Below are positions 1-9,095 of a stretch of 64,000 nucleotides of DNA, in pieces. Below the pieces are notes generated by a model, which saw only the letters and a list, made by a program, of their open reading frames with translations, was not told the DNA's origin and made no database searches. How positions within the stretch are numbered: position 1 is the stretch's first letter; each line of letters begins with the position of its first letter. A program made the translations under genes and the position numbers. The stretch is from Clostridia bacterium (lineage in GTDB: Bacteria > Bacillota > DSM-12270 > Thermacetogeniales > Thermacetogeniaceae). The DNA lies in the NCBI GenBank assembly GCA_902812385.1, contig CADDZD010000002.1:29493-93492 (forward strand), read 5' to 3'.

Positions 1-671
1 CCGGCATTCAGAACGGCACATCCCTCAGGAGGCAGGGCATCCAAAAGCTCCCCTTTTGCCCGGGCAATGGCCTCCTGGGACCCAAGCCTTTCCAAATGGG
101 TCCGCCCGATACATGTAATCACGCCCACCTGGGGACTGCCGATCCTGCATAAAGCGGCAATCTCCCCGCGGCCGCGCATGGCCATTTCCAGGACGGCCAC
201 CTCATGCCTTCGAGTCAACTGCAAGAGGGTCAAAGGCAGCCCAATCTCGTTGTTATAATTTCCCCGGGTTTTGAGAACCGAGAAACGCCCGCTTAGCACC
301 CCGGCAATCAGGTCTTTTGTGGTGGTCTTCCCTACACTGCCGGTTACGGCAACTGCCGGAACCCGGAACAGGTTTCGATAATACCGCGCAAGATCCTGCA
401 AAGCCCGGCAAGTATCCCGAACCCGGATCAGCGGCCGATCGGTTGCAACCAAAACCGGTCTGGAGATAACAGCCCCAACGGCGCCACGGTGCAGGGCTTC
501 TCCAATGAAACTATGGCCGTCAACCCTGCTCCCCTGAAATGCAAAAAACAGCTGGCCGGGTTCCACCGCCCTGCTGTCAATGGCAACACCGGTCACTTCC
601 CCTTTCGGGTCCCCGCTGACAAGCAACCCGTCGACGGCCCTGATGACATCATCTATCTGTAGCGGCTCCAT
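1..671 (-). CDS. murF: UDP-N-acetylmuramoyl-tripeptide--D-alanyl-D-alanine ligase, N-terminal part
   Basis: Cytoplasmic ATP-dependent Mur ligase that adds D-Ala-D-Ala to the UDP-MurNAc-tripeptide, the last soluble step of peptidoglycan precursor synthesis. The reverse strand reads from an ATG at 671 without a stop to the window edge (about 223 residues). It has the N-terminal Mur domain (DSRAVEPGQLFFA, residues 32-44), the ATP loop GSVGKTTTK at 111-119, and the NYNNEIG motif typical of MurF. The ATG lies 2 nt after the murE stop, so the two are translationally close and surely one operon. The C-terminal ligase domain is outside the window. Confidence 0.95.
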   Translation of the reverse strand, partial: MEPLQIDDVIRAVDGLLVSGDPKGEVTGVAIDSRAVEPGQLFFAFQGSRVDGHSFIGEALHRGAVGAVISRPVLVATDRPLIRVRDTCRALQDLARYYRNLFRVPAVAVTGSVGKTTTKDLIAGVLSGRFSVLKTRGNYNNEIGLPLTLLQLTRRHEVAVLEMAMRGRGEIAALCRIGSPQVGVITCIGRTHLERLGSQEAIARAKGELLDALPPEGCAVLNA

Positions 672-673
672 GA

Positions 674-2161
674 TTAAACCACAATCTCCTTCTCAATAAT
701 ATCCCTCGCCACCCGGCGGTCATCGAAGGGGATTTTCCGGTCTCCGATGATCTGGTAATCCTCATGCCCCTTCCCTGCGATTACCACCAGATCTCCCTTC
801 CGGGCGTAATGCAAAGCAATCCTGATCGCCTCCGACCGGTCGGGCTCCACCGTGAATTTCGCCCCGCCAACCTGGTTGATTCCAAGTACGATTTGCTCAA
901 TGATATGTTCGGGATCTTCGGTACGGGGGTTATCCGAGGTGATCACCGTATAATCACTCAGTTCCCCGGAAATCTTCCCCATGAGAGGGCGTTTGCCCGG
1001 GTCCCGGTCCCCACCGCAACCGAAAACGGTAATCAGGCGTCCGCCGGTTACGGCACGGGCGGTTCGCAGGACGTTCTCCAAGCCGTCGGGAGTATGAGCA
1101 TAATCCACAATCACCGTAAAGTCCTGACCGGCATCTACCACCTCAAAGCGGCCGGGCACCCCTTTAACCTCCCTCAGGGCATCGCGTATAACCTGCGCCG
1201 GAATGCCTTCCTGCAAGCCGACACCGATTGCCGCCAGGCTGTTATAAACATTAAATGCACCCGGCAGCGAAAGGGTAAAAGGAAGCCTTTCACCCCTGTA
1301 GGCGAGTGTATAACTAATCCCCCTCGGAGAAAGTTGTATATCTTCGGCTTTCAGGTCCGACTTCTCCCTGATCCCGTATGTAATCACCGGTACGGGGGTA
1401 TTCTCTACGATTTCCGGCCCTGAGGGATCATCCGCATTGACCACCGCATAGCAGGGGCGCCGTTTGGTTCGATTACAACCCAAACCCCTAAAGAGAAGCA
1501 TCTTGGCTTCTAAATATTCCCGCATGTCTTTATGAAAGTCCAGGTGATCCTGTGTCAAGTTCGTAAACACCGCCGCGTCAAACTCGCACTGGGCAACCCT
1601 TTGTAAGACAAGGCCATGCGATGAGACCTCCATAGCCACCGCTCCTACTCCGGCATCAGCCATTTCCCTGAGCAGTGCTTGCAGGTCAAGGGATTCCGGA
1701 GTGGTATGGTCCACCGCCCGCTTTTGATCTCCAATCTTATTCCAGACAGTACCGATCAGCCCGGTTTTCTCACCCCTGGCGCGCAGCACGGCTTCGATCA
1801 GATGGGTTGTGGTGGTCTTTCCGTTTGTTCCGGTGACACCGCAGAGAAAGAGCTGCCGGCTGGGGTGACCGTAAAAATTAGCCGCGATTGATGCCAGAGC
1901 GGAGCGAGTATCACTCACCTGAACCCAGGCAACCCCTTCAGGTATCGCCACCTTTCTCTCTACAATCACACCGACAGCCCCTCGCTCCAGGGCATCTTTC
2001 ACAAAAGAGTGGCCGTCAACCCGAAAGCCCTTAATGCCAACAAAGATAAAACCAGGCTTTACCTGGCGGGAGTCATAATGAATGCCGGTGATCTCGGTAT
2101 TCAATCCACTGGCAGCCACTATGTCTATACCATGAAGCACTTCTTTTAACCGGATGGTCAT
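674..2161 (-). CDS. murE: UDP-N-acetylmuramoyl-L-alanyl-D-glutamate--2,6-diaminopimelate ligase
   Basis: Adds the third amino acid of the peptidoglycan stem peptide in the cytoplasm. About 495 residues, normal for MurE. The ATP loop GTNGKTTTT is at about 111-119, and the substrate motif DNPR at 410-413 marks meso-diaminopimelate as the amino acid (lysine enzymes lack DNPR). A TTG at 2164 directly precedes the ATG at 2161. The GAGGGG ribosome site sits 8 nt from the ATG and only 5 nt from the TTG, so the ATG is preferred. Between spoVD and murF in the division/cell-wall cluster. Confidence 0.97.
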   Translation of the reverse strand: MTIRLKEVLHGIDIVAASGLNTEITGIHYDSRQVKPGFIFVGIKGFRVDGHSFVKDALERGAVGVIVERKVAIPEGVAWVQVSDTRSALASIAANFYGHPSRQLFLCGVTGTNGKTTTTHLIEAVLRARGEKTGLIGTVWNKIGDQKRAVDHTTPESLDLQALLREMADAGVGAVAMEVSSHGLVLQRVAQCEFDAAVFTNLTQDHLDFHKDMREYLEAKMLLFRGLGCNRTKRRPCYAVVNADDPSGPEIVENTPVPVITYGIREKSDLKAEDIQLSPRGISYTLAYRGERLPFTLSLPGAFNVYNSLAAIGVGLQEGIPAQVIRDALREVKGVPGRFEVVDAGQDFTVIVDYAHTPDGLENVLRTARAVTGGRLITVFGCGGDRDPGKRPLMGKISGELSDYTVITSDNPRTEDPEHIIEQIVLGINQVGGAKFTVEPDRSEAIRIALHYARKGDLVVIAGKGHEDYQIIGDRKIPFDDRRVARDIIEKEIVV

Positions 2162-2245
2162 CAATCCGTCCCCTCTTCCCGGAGTTTCAAATCACTGGAC
2201 ATTTTAGTATTTTAATACTATTGTTACCAAAAATCTATTGTTAAT

Positions 2246-4381
2246 TTATGGACCGATGGCCGTAATCGGAGGCGGACTGAACTTAACCCTCACCCGTGAT
2301 CCTGCAGAAACCCGGGTACCGGGAGGCGGACTTTGCTCCACCGCGGTTCCGGTCGCAATCGGCTCGCCTTCCGGTATTAAAACGAGATTCATCAATCCCA
2401 ACAATTCCGCCGCATCACGCAAGCTTTTTCCCTTCAAATCGGGAACCACCCGTTCTCCCGAGGTTTCCTGTTTGGGCACGGTTAGATTCAGTAGCACCTT
2501 ACTCCCTTTCTTCACCTTAACTCCGTCCAGCGGCACCTGCCCGTAAACCACCTTCCCATTCCCCACCTTTTCCGCTTCCAATCCGGCTTCTTTGAGGACC
2601 TTCTCCGCTTCCTGAACAGGCAGGTTAATGAGCGGTGGAACAACCGTCATGTCTTCCTGCAGTTTAGCATCCTTTGGCTGATAACGAAGGGGAACCCCCA
2701 AATAGCGCAGGCTGTCACGCACAACCTCCCGGAATACAGGAGCAGCCACCGTACCGCCGTAGTACGGATAACCCTTCGGCGAATCCACCACAACTAAAAC
2801 GGCCAGGCGCGGGGAGTCGACGGGTGCAAAGCCCAAAAATGATGCAATATGATCCGTTGTGGAATAACCCCCATGGGGGGCCGGTTTTTGGGCAGTACCG
2901 GTCTTACCGCCTACCGAATAACCGGGAATATAGGCATTACGCCCGGTTCCGTTGGAAACAACTTGTTCCAGATAATTCCTGGCCTCTCGGGCAGTTTCGG
3001 GAGAAATAACCTGCCGGAGAACCTGCGGCTTAAACCTTTTAACAACCTGCCCCTTGCTGTTTTTCATTTCTTTAACCAGATGAGGCTTCATTAACTTTCC
3101 TCCATTTGCTACAGCAGCCATCGCAGAAACCAGCTGGAGTGGGGTAACGCTGTTCGCCTGACCGATGGACATACTCGCCAGATCGATGGGCTTGGCCTCG
3201 TCCTGAGGCACGATGATACCTCCCGCCTCCCCAGGCAGATCAACTCCAAGCGGTGCACCAAAGCCAAAAGCCTTAAGGTATTTATAGAATTTTTCTTTGC
3301 CCAACCGAAGGCCGATATTGACAAAACCCGGGTTGCAGGAGTTCTGGACGACCTCGGCGAGTGATTGGCTCCCATGCCCCTCCGGCAGCCAGCAGTGGAT
3401 GAATTCACCTCCCACCTTTATATAACCGGGATCATAAAACCGGCTGTTGCTGTTTACTACTCCCTCCTGTAGGGCCGCTGAAAGCGTTACAATTTTAAAG
3501 GTTGATCCCGGTTCGTAGCTGTTGGAGATGGCTATGTTCCGTCTCGCCGAAACAGGGTACTTCTGGTAGTCGTTCGGATCAAAATCCGGACGGTTTGCCA
3601 TAGCCAGAATCTCCCCGGTCTGGGGGTCCATAACTATAATAGAGGCACTTTTCGGGTGCCGTTCCTGCATTACCTTGTCAAGCTCCCGTTCCGCAATGTA
3701 TTGAATCGTCTGGTCGATGGTCAGAACAAGGCTCAAACCCTGTTCAGGCTCAATGTACCTGTGGGTGGAACCCGGGATCTCGCGTCCCGCCGCATCATAC
3801 TCCACCAGCAGCCGTCCTTTGATTCCCGATAATTCCTTGTCATATTGCACTTCAATTCCTTCGAGCCCCTGGTTGTATGCCCCGGCGATACCCAAAACAT
3901 GGGAGGCAAGATTGTTTTTCGGGTAGAATCGCTGCGGTTTCGAAATAACTCCAATACCGGGAAGATGGCGGGCCCGCAGCTCTCGTGCCTGAGCCGGATC
4001 CACCTTGAATTTTATCCATACGGAATGCTGGTTTTCGGTGATCAGTTCATAGACCTCTTTTTCCTTCATATGCAGGATACGGGCAACTTCCCGGGCCACC
4101 TGGGCAGTCTTCCCGGACTTCATTACTTCCGCAGGAACAGCATATACGGCATCAACGTTAATGCTGATGGCAAGTTCATTTCCGTTGCGGTCATAAATCA
4201 CACCCCGCTTGGGCTCTACGACAATTTCCCTGATGCGGTTTTGCAGCGCCTCCTGCTGGTACCAGGTTCCCCGCACCAACTGCAGCCAGATAAGGCGGAA
4301 GCAAAGGAGGATTATCACAAAAAAAATACAAAAAAACAGAAATGTTATTCTTTTACGAATTTCAACAGTCCTGGTCTGCAA
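2246..4381 (-). CDS. spoVD: SpoVD/PBP2-type class B penicillin-binding protein with two PASTA domains
   Basis: Membrane-anchored transpeptidase that cross-links peptidoglycan at the septum or in spore cortex. 711 residues: short cytosolic N-terminus, one membrane span about 12-33, dimerisation domain about 50-210, transpeptidase domain with STFK (catalytic Ser293), SCN (348-350) and KTGT (493-496), then two PASTA repeats at about 579-636 and 645-702. Bacillus SpoVD has one PASTA and PBP2B two, so the sporulation-versus-vegetative assignment stays open. Only one such gene lies between ftsL and murE, so it may do both jobs. The start is TTG at 4381, with GGAG 10 nt upstream inside the end of the ftsL-like gene. 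Confidence 0.93.
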   Translation of the reverse strand: MQTRTVEIRKRITFLFFCIFFVIILLCFRLIWLQLVRGTWYQQEALQNRIREIVVEPKRGVIYDRNGNELAISINVDAVYAVPAEVMKSGKTAQVAREVARILHMKEKEVYELITENQHSVWIKFKVDPAQARELRARHLPGIGVISKPQRFYPKNNLASHVLGIAGAYNQGLEGIEVQYDKELSGIKGRLLVEYDAAGREIPGSTHRYIEPEQGLSLVLTIDQTIQYIAERELDKVMQERHPKSASIIVMDPQTGEILAMANRPDFDPNDYQKYPVSARRNIAISNSYEPGSTFKIVTLSAALQEGVVNSNSRFYDPGYIKVGGEFIHCWLPEGHGSQSLAEVVQNSCNPGFVNIGLRLGKEKFYKYLKAFGFGAPLGVDLPGEAGGIIVPQDEAKPIDLASMSIGQANSVTPLQLVSAMAAVANGGKLMKPHLVKEMKNSKGQVVKRFKPQVLRQVISPETAREARNYLEQVVSNGTGRNAYIPGYSVGGKTGTAQKPAPHGGYSTTDHIASFLGFAPVDSPRLAVLVVVDSPKGYPYYGGTVAAPVFREVVRDSLRYLGVPLRYQPKDAKLQEDMTVVPPLINLPVQEAEKVLKEAGLEAEKVGNGKVVYGQVPLDGVKVKKGSKVLLNLTVPKQETSGERVVPDLKGKSLRDAAELLGLMNLVLIPEGEPIATGTAVEQSPPPGTRVSAGSRVRVKFSPPPITAIGP

Positions 4382-4396
4382 GAATTGTCCACTCCG

Positions 4397-4855
4397 TTAG
4401 CGGGGTGAAGCTTCAGCTTTTCCGATCAAACGGTCGGCTACCAGACCTAAAACCTTTTTTAGAGCCAGCCTGTTCTGGGATTTTTCAGAAGAACTCTCGG
4501 GCGGAACCGGTTCTGCAGGAACTTCAGCGAGAAGTACACCGTCCGGCTCCTTCATACCAAGTCTTTGTCTGGCAATGCTTTCTACCCGTTTCGGTGCCTG
4601 AAGCCCCGCTATTGTTAATTCTAACTTCTTGTTATCCCTCTGCAAAGTAGCAATGTTTTGTTTTATGGCATTGATCTGATATCCCAACGAAATGACCCGG
4701 GTGTGTTGATATGTATACAGCAACCCCAGGCCGAACAAACCCAAGGTCAGTCCCACCATCCGGATGTACAAAACTGCTTTTTGCTTCTTCCTTACCCGGA
4801 GCTTTTGGTTTGGGTTTCCGGGTAAGAGGGCATAAGTCTTTTCCGCTACTACCAA
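4397..4855 (-). CDS. ftsL: FtsL/DivIC-like cell-division protein
   Basis: Bitopic divisome protein by position (directly between rsmH and the septal PBP) and architecture: basic cytosolic head about 1-27, membrane span about 28-48, then an extracytoplasmic coiled coil about 55-85 followed by the ARQRLGM motif found at the end of FtsL/DivIC coiled coils. The last 45 residues are a charged Pro/Glu/Ser-rich extension, longer than usual for the family (152 residues in total). Start is TTG at 4855 with GAGGTG 7 nt upstream. FtsL sequences diverge strongly, so the name rests on context and layout. Confidence 0.85.
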   Translation of the reverse strand: MVVAEKTYALLPGNPNQKLRVRKKQKAVLYIRMVGLTLGLFGLGLLYTYQHTRVISLGYQINAIKQNIATLQRDNKKLELTIAGLQAPKRVESIARQRLGMKEPDGVLLAEVPAEPVPPESSSEKSQNRLALKKVLGLVADRLIGKAEASPR

Positions 4856-4873
4856 ATCTATTCACCTCTTTTT

Positions 4874-5833
4874 TCAAATATTACAGTCAGGAATACAACC
4901 CTCGGCAGCTCGCAATTTAGCGCTGCGCGCCCTTGGGTTTTGCTCTATCTCCCGGGAAGAAGGAACAAGGGGTTTCCGCGTTAGGATGCGAAGCCGCCCC
5001 CTTCCGCAGGTGCAATTATCAGGATCATCACAGATACATGGAGATGCCAGCTCCTGAAAGGTCTTTTTTACGATCCTGTCTTCCAGTGAATGAAAGGAAA
5101 TCACCACAATACGACCACCATTTTCCAGAAAAGGAACCCCGCCCCGCAGCCCCTCAGCAATAGCCCCCAGTTCATCGTTTACCGCTATCCGCAATGCCTG
5201 AAAGGTGCGTTTGGCCGGGTGGGGCCCCTTTCTCCGGGCTGCCGCAGGAATGGCCTCCTTGATTACCTCCACCAGTTCACCGGTTGTGGTGAACGGACGC
5301 TTTTCTCTCCGTTCAACAATAAAGGATGCGATTCGTTTCGCCCATCTTTCCTCACCATAACGAATTATCAAGGCGGAGAGTTCCCTCTCCGGCAGTCTGT
5401 TAACCAGATCCGCCGCGGTTATCTCAGCGGTTTCATCCATTCGCATATCGAGCGGGGCATCGTGCATATAGCTGAACCCCCGCCTGGGATCCAGTACCTG
5501 AAACGAAGAAACACCGAGATCGAATAAGATCCCGTCCACACGCCTTATGCCGAGATCTTTTAAAACCTCCCCGAGGTGGCGAAAATCCCTGACCACGTAT
5601 GTAACCCGATCCCCAAAAACCGATAACCTTTCCTTGGCTTTCTCTAAAGCCTCCCTGTCCTTATCAAATCCGATCAGGCGGCCTTGGGATCCGATCCTCG
5701 CCAGGATTTCCCCGGCATGTCCTCCTGCTCCCAGGGTGCAGTCAACGTAGGTACCCCCCCGGCGAAGGGCCAGCAGCTCAAGGGCCTCCTCAAGCATAAC
5801 CGGCCGGTGCTCAATTTCAGGCACTGAATACAC
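4874..5833 (-). CDS. rsmH: 16S rRNA (cytosine(1402)-N(4))-methyltransferase
   Basis: SAM-dependent methylation of 16S rRNA C1402 (older name MraW). About 319 residues, standard length. N-terminal [11 protein letters not shown] and the SAM loop [14 protein letters not shown] at 29-42 are family signatures; the C-terminal [15 protein letters not shown] is also typical. The frame is open for another 41 codons upstream (to 5956), but that part merely reads mraZ in another frame. A GTG at 5833 has GGGAG 6 nt upstream, and a second GTG at 5824 is also possible. Either start lies inside the last codons of mraZ, so translation is probably coupled. Confidence 0.95.
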   Translation of the reverse strand: MYSVPEIEHRPVMLEEALELLALRRGGTYVDCTLGAGGHAGEILARIGSQGRLIGFDKDREALEKAKERLSVFGDRVTYVVRDFRHLGEVLKDLGIRRVDGILFDLGVSSFQVLDPRRGFSYMHDAPLDMRMDETAEITAADLVNRLPERELSALIIRYGEERWAKRIASFIVERREKRPFTTTGELVEVIKEAIPAAARRKGPHPAKRTFQALRIAVNDELGAIAEGLRGGVPFLENGGRIVVISFHSLEDRIVKKTFQELASPCICDDPDNCTCGRGRLRILTRKPLVPSSREIEQNPRARSAKLRAAEGCIPDCNI

Positions 5834-6257
5834 CGCCTTCTCCCATCTTTTCTGCCAGTTTTTCGTATGATTCCTCAGCATGGGAGCAGTATTCCAGCCA
5901 GCGTTCTTTTGCCCAGATTTCGATCCGTGAGGAAACGCCGATAATAACCACCTCACGGTTCACAGCAGCGTACTCCCGCAGTGAGGGAGGTATCAAAATC
6001 CGGCCCTGGGCATCCAGTTCACACTCCGTGGCCCCGGAAAAGAAGAAACGGGAAAATGCTCTGGCCTCCGTTTTGGTCAAGGGCAAGCCCCTCAGCTTCT
6101 GCTCCAGCTGGCGCCATTCTTCCATCGGAAAAACAAACAGGCAGTGATCCAGGCCGCGGGTGGCGATACAGCGCTCCCCCAAGTTTGCCCGGAACCTGGC
6201 CGGAAGAATCAGGCGCCCCTTTCCATCCAGAGTGTGATGATGCTCCCCAATAAACAC
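5817..6257 (-). CDS. mraZ: Transcriptional regulator MraZ
   Basis: DNA-binding regulator of the division/cell-wall cluster. 146 residues with two SpoVT-AbrB-type half domains (about 5-47 and 76-119), each carrying the family motif of the type DxKGRLxLPxxFR (here [14 protein letters not shown] and [14 protein letters not shown]). First gene of the cluster. Start is GTG at 6257 with a GGGGG ribosome site that is itself part of the most proximal MraZ box. The upstream boxes at 6261-6311 indicate autoregulation. Confidence 0.96.
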   Translation of the reverse strand: MFIGEHHHTLDGKGRLILPARFRANLGERCIATRGLDHCLFVFPMEEWRQLEQKLRGLPLTKTEARAFSRFFFSGATECELDAQGRILIPPSLREYAAVNREVVIIGVSSRIEIWAKERWLEYCSHAEESYEKLAEKMGEGGVFSA

Positions 6258-6260
6258 TTG

Positions 6261-6311
6261 TTTCCCCCACTCTAAACTAACTTTAAACCACTTTCCACCA
6301 CTTTATACCAC
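6261..6311 (-). promoter_or_regulatory. Tandem MraZ boxes and overlapping promoter of the division/cell-wall cluster
   Basis: On the minus strand, three perfectly phased 10-bp repeats GTGGTATAAA, GTGGTGGAAA and GTGGTTTAAA (6302-6311, 6292-6301, 6282-6291) are followed by a decayed copy, GTTAGTTTAG. A fifth copy, GTGGGGGAAA (6261-6270), is shifted by one base and doubles as the mraZ ribosome site. MraZ is known to bind tandem TGGG/TGG-N repeats with 10-bp period upstream of its own gene. TATAAA inside the first box, preceded by TG and by TTGGAA 16 bp upstream, could be the sigma-A promoter; that part is inference. Confidence 0.8.
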
Positions 6312-6451
6312 CCTCTATTCTATTTCCAATTCGAAAATTCCTGCTTCCTCTAAAAATAAATTGCATAATTTTTTGGGACTAAAAACCCCGCCAAGCGTAC
6401 ACCGTTTATTCAGGAATAAAAGAATGTGAGTAAACATACCTCTCAGATAAA

Positions 6452-6480
6452 TTAAAAAACCAAGGGGTGGCTACCCTTGG
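6452..6480 (-). terminator. Rho-independent terminator downstream of the MetE-like gene
   Basis: Minus strand: perfect 7-bp stem CCAAGGG / CCCTTGG with a 7-nt loop, followed by TTTTTT. It separates the MetE-like transcript from the mraZ promoter. Confidence 0.85.
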
Positions 6481-6515
6481 TCTGGTTTTAACACTTTAGA
6501 TTGGAATTATAACCG

Positions 6516-7601
6516 CTACAACTGCTTGAAAATTTCTTCCCATTTTGCCGCCAGAGCCGCGGTTAACCGGTATATGCGCACCGCCTCCGGCTCTGTGAGA
6601 GTTCCGGCCCCGCAGGCGGGAGTGATCAGCGATTGCGATTTGAGCAGCTGGGGATCAACCCCTTTATTAATCAAGGTTCGCAGCATACCCTTTGTCCGCT
6701 CCACTAAGGAATCAATATCCTCTGCAGCAAGGGCCTCACCGCTGGTCGGCACCAGGCCCCAGGCGATCACCCCGCCTTTGGCAAGAAAATCCTGGAGCAA
6801 CCCCGGGAAAAGGGCAAAGCTTTCGGCAAACTGGTAGGCATCGAAGCTGATGATGTCAATGTCGGCTTCCAGCAAGATTGACCAATCCAGGTCGGCACAG
6901 GAATGTACCCCGGCAACCCCCCCATGGCTCCGGACAAAATCGGCGAACTCCCCCAACTCGGTCATAATTTCCTCTTTACTGACTACAATCCGGTCATACC
7001 TGCCGCAGCTGTCGATCACCGGATCGTCCATAAAAACAAGGACGGGAAGCCCGAACCGGCCCAGTGTCCTTACCTGCCAGGCTGCCTGCAGGGAGAGCTG
7101 CTTTAAGAGCACATCCCGGAGCTGAGGGTCATAGTAGGCAGGACGGCCCTCGGGATCGGTGATCTGGAAACCGGCAGTGAGTAAACCAACCACCTGTCCT
7201 TTCAGAAACCGCGCCTCGCCGCTGCCCTTTTCTTTCAAAACCTGCAGGAATGTTTCAAATCCTGTTGCCGCTCCCGGAGGAAAAGCCAGATTTGCCAGGC
7301 TCTGCTCATCCCCCTCTGCCGACCGGAGGTAGACCTCGTAAAAGCGGGCGAGATTTTCAGGCCAATCGGGCTCATCCGATGCAAAGGAAGCTTTAGTGCC
7401 CCTGGCAACACGTAACAAACCCAGATCCTGGAGGAATTGCAGGAACTGGTCCAGGTAAAACTCTTTTTCCGTTAATCGGGGAAGTTGCGGCCAGTGAGGA
7501 ATATACGGCAAATATTCTTTAACAAGAGAAACGGCCACAGATGGATCCTTATGGGGCAGGCTGCCTATTCCTGTTGCCAGACCTTGAGGGCGAAGTTTCA
7601 A
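6516..7601 (-). CDS. MetE/UroD-superfamily zinc methyltransferase-like protein
   Basis: 361-residue TIM-barrel protein resembling only the C-terminal (catalytic) half of cobalamin-independent methionine synthase. It has the zinc-site pattern of MetE: HSC (His233, Cys235) and a distal Cys330 in TPACGAGTL, plus the FDAY strand motif at 253-256. The N-terminal start LATGIGSLPH is shared by MetE- and uroporphyrinogen-decarboxylase-like methyltransferases. It lacks the N-terminal half of full MetE, so it is a core-MetE type enzyme, probably moving a methyl group from a corrinoid protein or methylated cofactor to a thiol. Substrate and partner are unknown. Monocistronic by its terminator; TTG start with GGAG 9 nt upstream. 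Confidence 0.75.
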   Translation of the reverse strand: MKLRPQGLATGIGSLPHKDPSVAVSLVKEYLPYIPHWPQLPRLTEKEFYLDQFLQFLQDLGLLRVARGTKASFASDEPDWPENLARFYEVYLRSAEGDEQSLANLAFPPGAATGFETFLQVLKEKGSGEARFLKGQVVGLLTAGFQITDPEGRPAYYDPQLRDVLLKQLSLQAAWQVRTLGRFGLPVLVFMDDPVIDSCGRYDRIVVSKEEIMTELGEFADFVRSHGGVAGVHSCADLDWSILLEADIDIISFDAYQFAESFALFPGLLQDFLAKGGVIAWGLVPTSGEALAAEDIDSLVERTKGMLRTLINKGVDPQLLKSQSLITPACGAGTLTEPEAVRIYRLTAALAAKWEEIFKQL

Positions 7602-7619
7602 TCTGTCTCACTCCATTTC

Positions 7620-8612
7620 TCAATAAACCAATCGTTCCACTGCCTTGACCACCAATTCAGCGGCCCTTTTGAGCTTATCTTCATTTACCTTTTCCGCAGT
7701 ATCCTGAAAGGTATGATTCCCTTCTAACCAGTTTGGCGAGGTTATCGTTACGGCGGGAATCCCCATTTTACCGAAAGGCTGTTGATCGCTCGTATGGTTA
7801 GATGAAACCGGTAATACCTGAGGATACAACTTAATCCCCAGTTCTTGGGCGGTTTCGGTTAGCAGTTTCAGGAGAGGGTCTTTTGCCTGATGCGTCCAGA
7901 CCAGATACTCACGGCTCCTGCCGTTACCAAGCGCATCCAGGTTGATGACCGCCTTCACATTTTTCATAGGGTAATTTGCAGCAAAATAGGTGGAGCCTCT
8001 AATACCTTCTTCCTCAAAGGTCCAGGCGGCAAAGAAGATACGGGTGCCGGCACCGAGAGGTTTATTCTTCAGAATTCTCGCCGCCTCTAAAAGCACCGCC
8101 ACACCGGAAGCATTGTCATTTGCTCCGGGAAAGAAACTTTTCCCTAAAAGCCCCAGGTGATCGTAATGGGCAGAAATTATTATCATGTTCGTAACGTTTC
8201 TGCAATCATCAGCTCCTAAATATCCCAATACATTGTCGGCAAGGAGAACATCAGATTCCGATGTCTTTGGCTTCCAGCGATCCCCCTGCTTCCACAAAGT
8301 AAAACGTTTGCCGGTTACAGTCTGAAAATAGGTGCCCCCTTCTCCCCCGGGTTTTAAACCCAGTTTCTGAAACTGACTCGCTATAAACCTGGCAGCCCTG
8401 TCCCCTCCAACGCTACCGGGTGCCCTGCCCTGAAAATAAGGGGAAGACAGTTTTTTTACATGGAACAGTGCAAAGGCACCGGACACCTCCGTGTTTCCGC
8501 TGTAGGCTTCCCGGTACCAGGCCAGGGGTGTATGCATGTCATACAGAAGCATTATCCCTACAAGCCCTGCTCCTGCAAGAAGCAACAAAACAGGGCCTAC
8601 CCTTCGCTTCAA
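7620..8612 (-). CDS. M28-family zinc aminopeptidase, secreted or membrane-anchored
   Basis: 330 residues with an N-terminal hydrophobic segment (about 5-24) acting as signal or anchor, then a peptidase M28 domain. Dinuclear zinc ligands and catalytic residues are visible in order: HYDH (His149), GANDNASG (Asp166), TFEEEG (Glu200/201), NLDALG (Asp226), and a late His in GNHTFQDT. It would trim peptides outside the cytoplasm; the substrate is unknown. Start is uncertain: TTG at 8612 gives the best signal peptide, but the nearest GAGGAG lies 14-15 nt upstream. Confidence 0.85.
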   Translation of the reverse strand: MKRRVGPVLLLLAGAGLVGIMLLYDMHTPLAWYREAYSGNTEVSGAFALFHVKKLSSPYFQGRAPGSVGGDRAARFIASQFQKLGLKPGGEGGTYFQTVTGKRFTLWKQGDRWKPKTSESDVLLADNVLGYLGADDCRNVTNMIIISAHYDHLGLLGKSFFPGANDNASGVAVLLEAARILKNKPLGAGTRIFFAAWTFEEEGIRGSTYFAANYPMKNVKAVINLDALGNGRSREYLVWTHQAKDPLLKLLTETAQELGIKLYPQVLPVSSNHTSDQQPFGKMGIPAVTITSPNWLEGNHTFQDTAEKVNEDKLKRAAELVVKAVERLVY

Positions 8613-8646
8613 AACCCAGCTTTCGCTCCTCTCACCGTCTGTTGCT

Positions 8647-9078
8647 TTATAGATTATAGACCTCTTCCTCGCTGAATATCTTCAATCCCTTTTCCTCAAG
8701 CAGCTTTATGGCAACCCTGGGGTTTTCAACCCGGAAGACGGCCAGGGCATCCTGTGAAACCTTTTCTACAAAAGCATACATGTACTCGATGTTTACGCCC
8801 GCCTCCTGCATCAGCGTCAGAATATCAGCCAGTCCGCCCGGGCGATCCGGTATCTGCACTGCGATGACATCGGTAAGGCTGACGGTGAAACCCTCTTTTC
8901 TCAGGACCTCATAGGCATCCTCAGGCCGGTTGACAATCAGGCGTAAGATACCGAAATCAGCGGTGTCCGCAATAGAGAAGGCGCGGATATTGATACCATG
9001 ATTGCCGATTGCCCTGGTTACATCGGCCAGTCTCCCACACTTGTTTTCCAGGAAAACAGAAATTTGCTTAACCGGCAT
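8647..9078 (-). CDS. Tandem ACT-domain protein
   Basis: 143 residues made of two ACT domains (about 4-66 and 70-138), the second starting VIAVQIPDRPGGLADIL. ACT domains bind amino acids or similar small ligands and regulate enzymes; there is no catalytic part. It starts with ATG behind GGGGGAG and lies 17 bp downstream of the phenylacetate-CoA ligase gene. The pairing suggests it senses an aromatic or branched amino-acid signal for that enzyme; this is inference. Confidence 0.85.
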   Translation of the reverse strand: MPVKQISVFLENKCGRLADVTRAIGNHGINIRAFSIADTADFGILRLIVNRPEDAYEVLRKEGFTVSLTDVIAVQIPDRPGGLADILTLMQEAGVNIEYMYAFVEKVSQDALAVFRVENPRVAIKLLEEKGLKIFSEEEVYNL

Positions 9079-9095
9079 AGCTTGCTCCCCCTTTG

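Noticed and set aside
5834..5956. N-terminal extension of rsmH to an upstream ATG
   Set aside because: These 41 codons only read mraZ in another frame; family length and a ribosome site support the later GTG.
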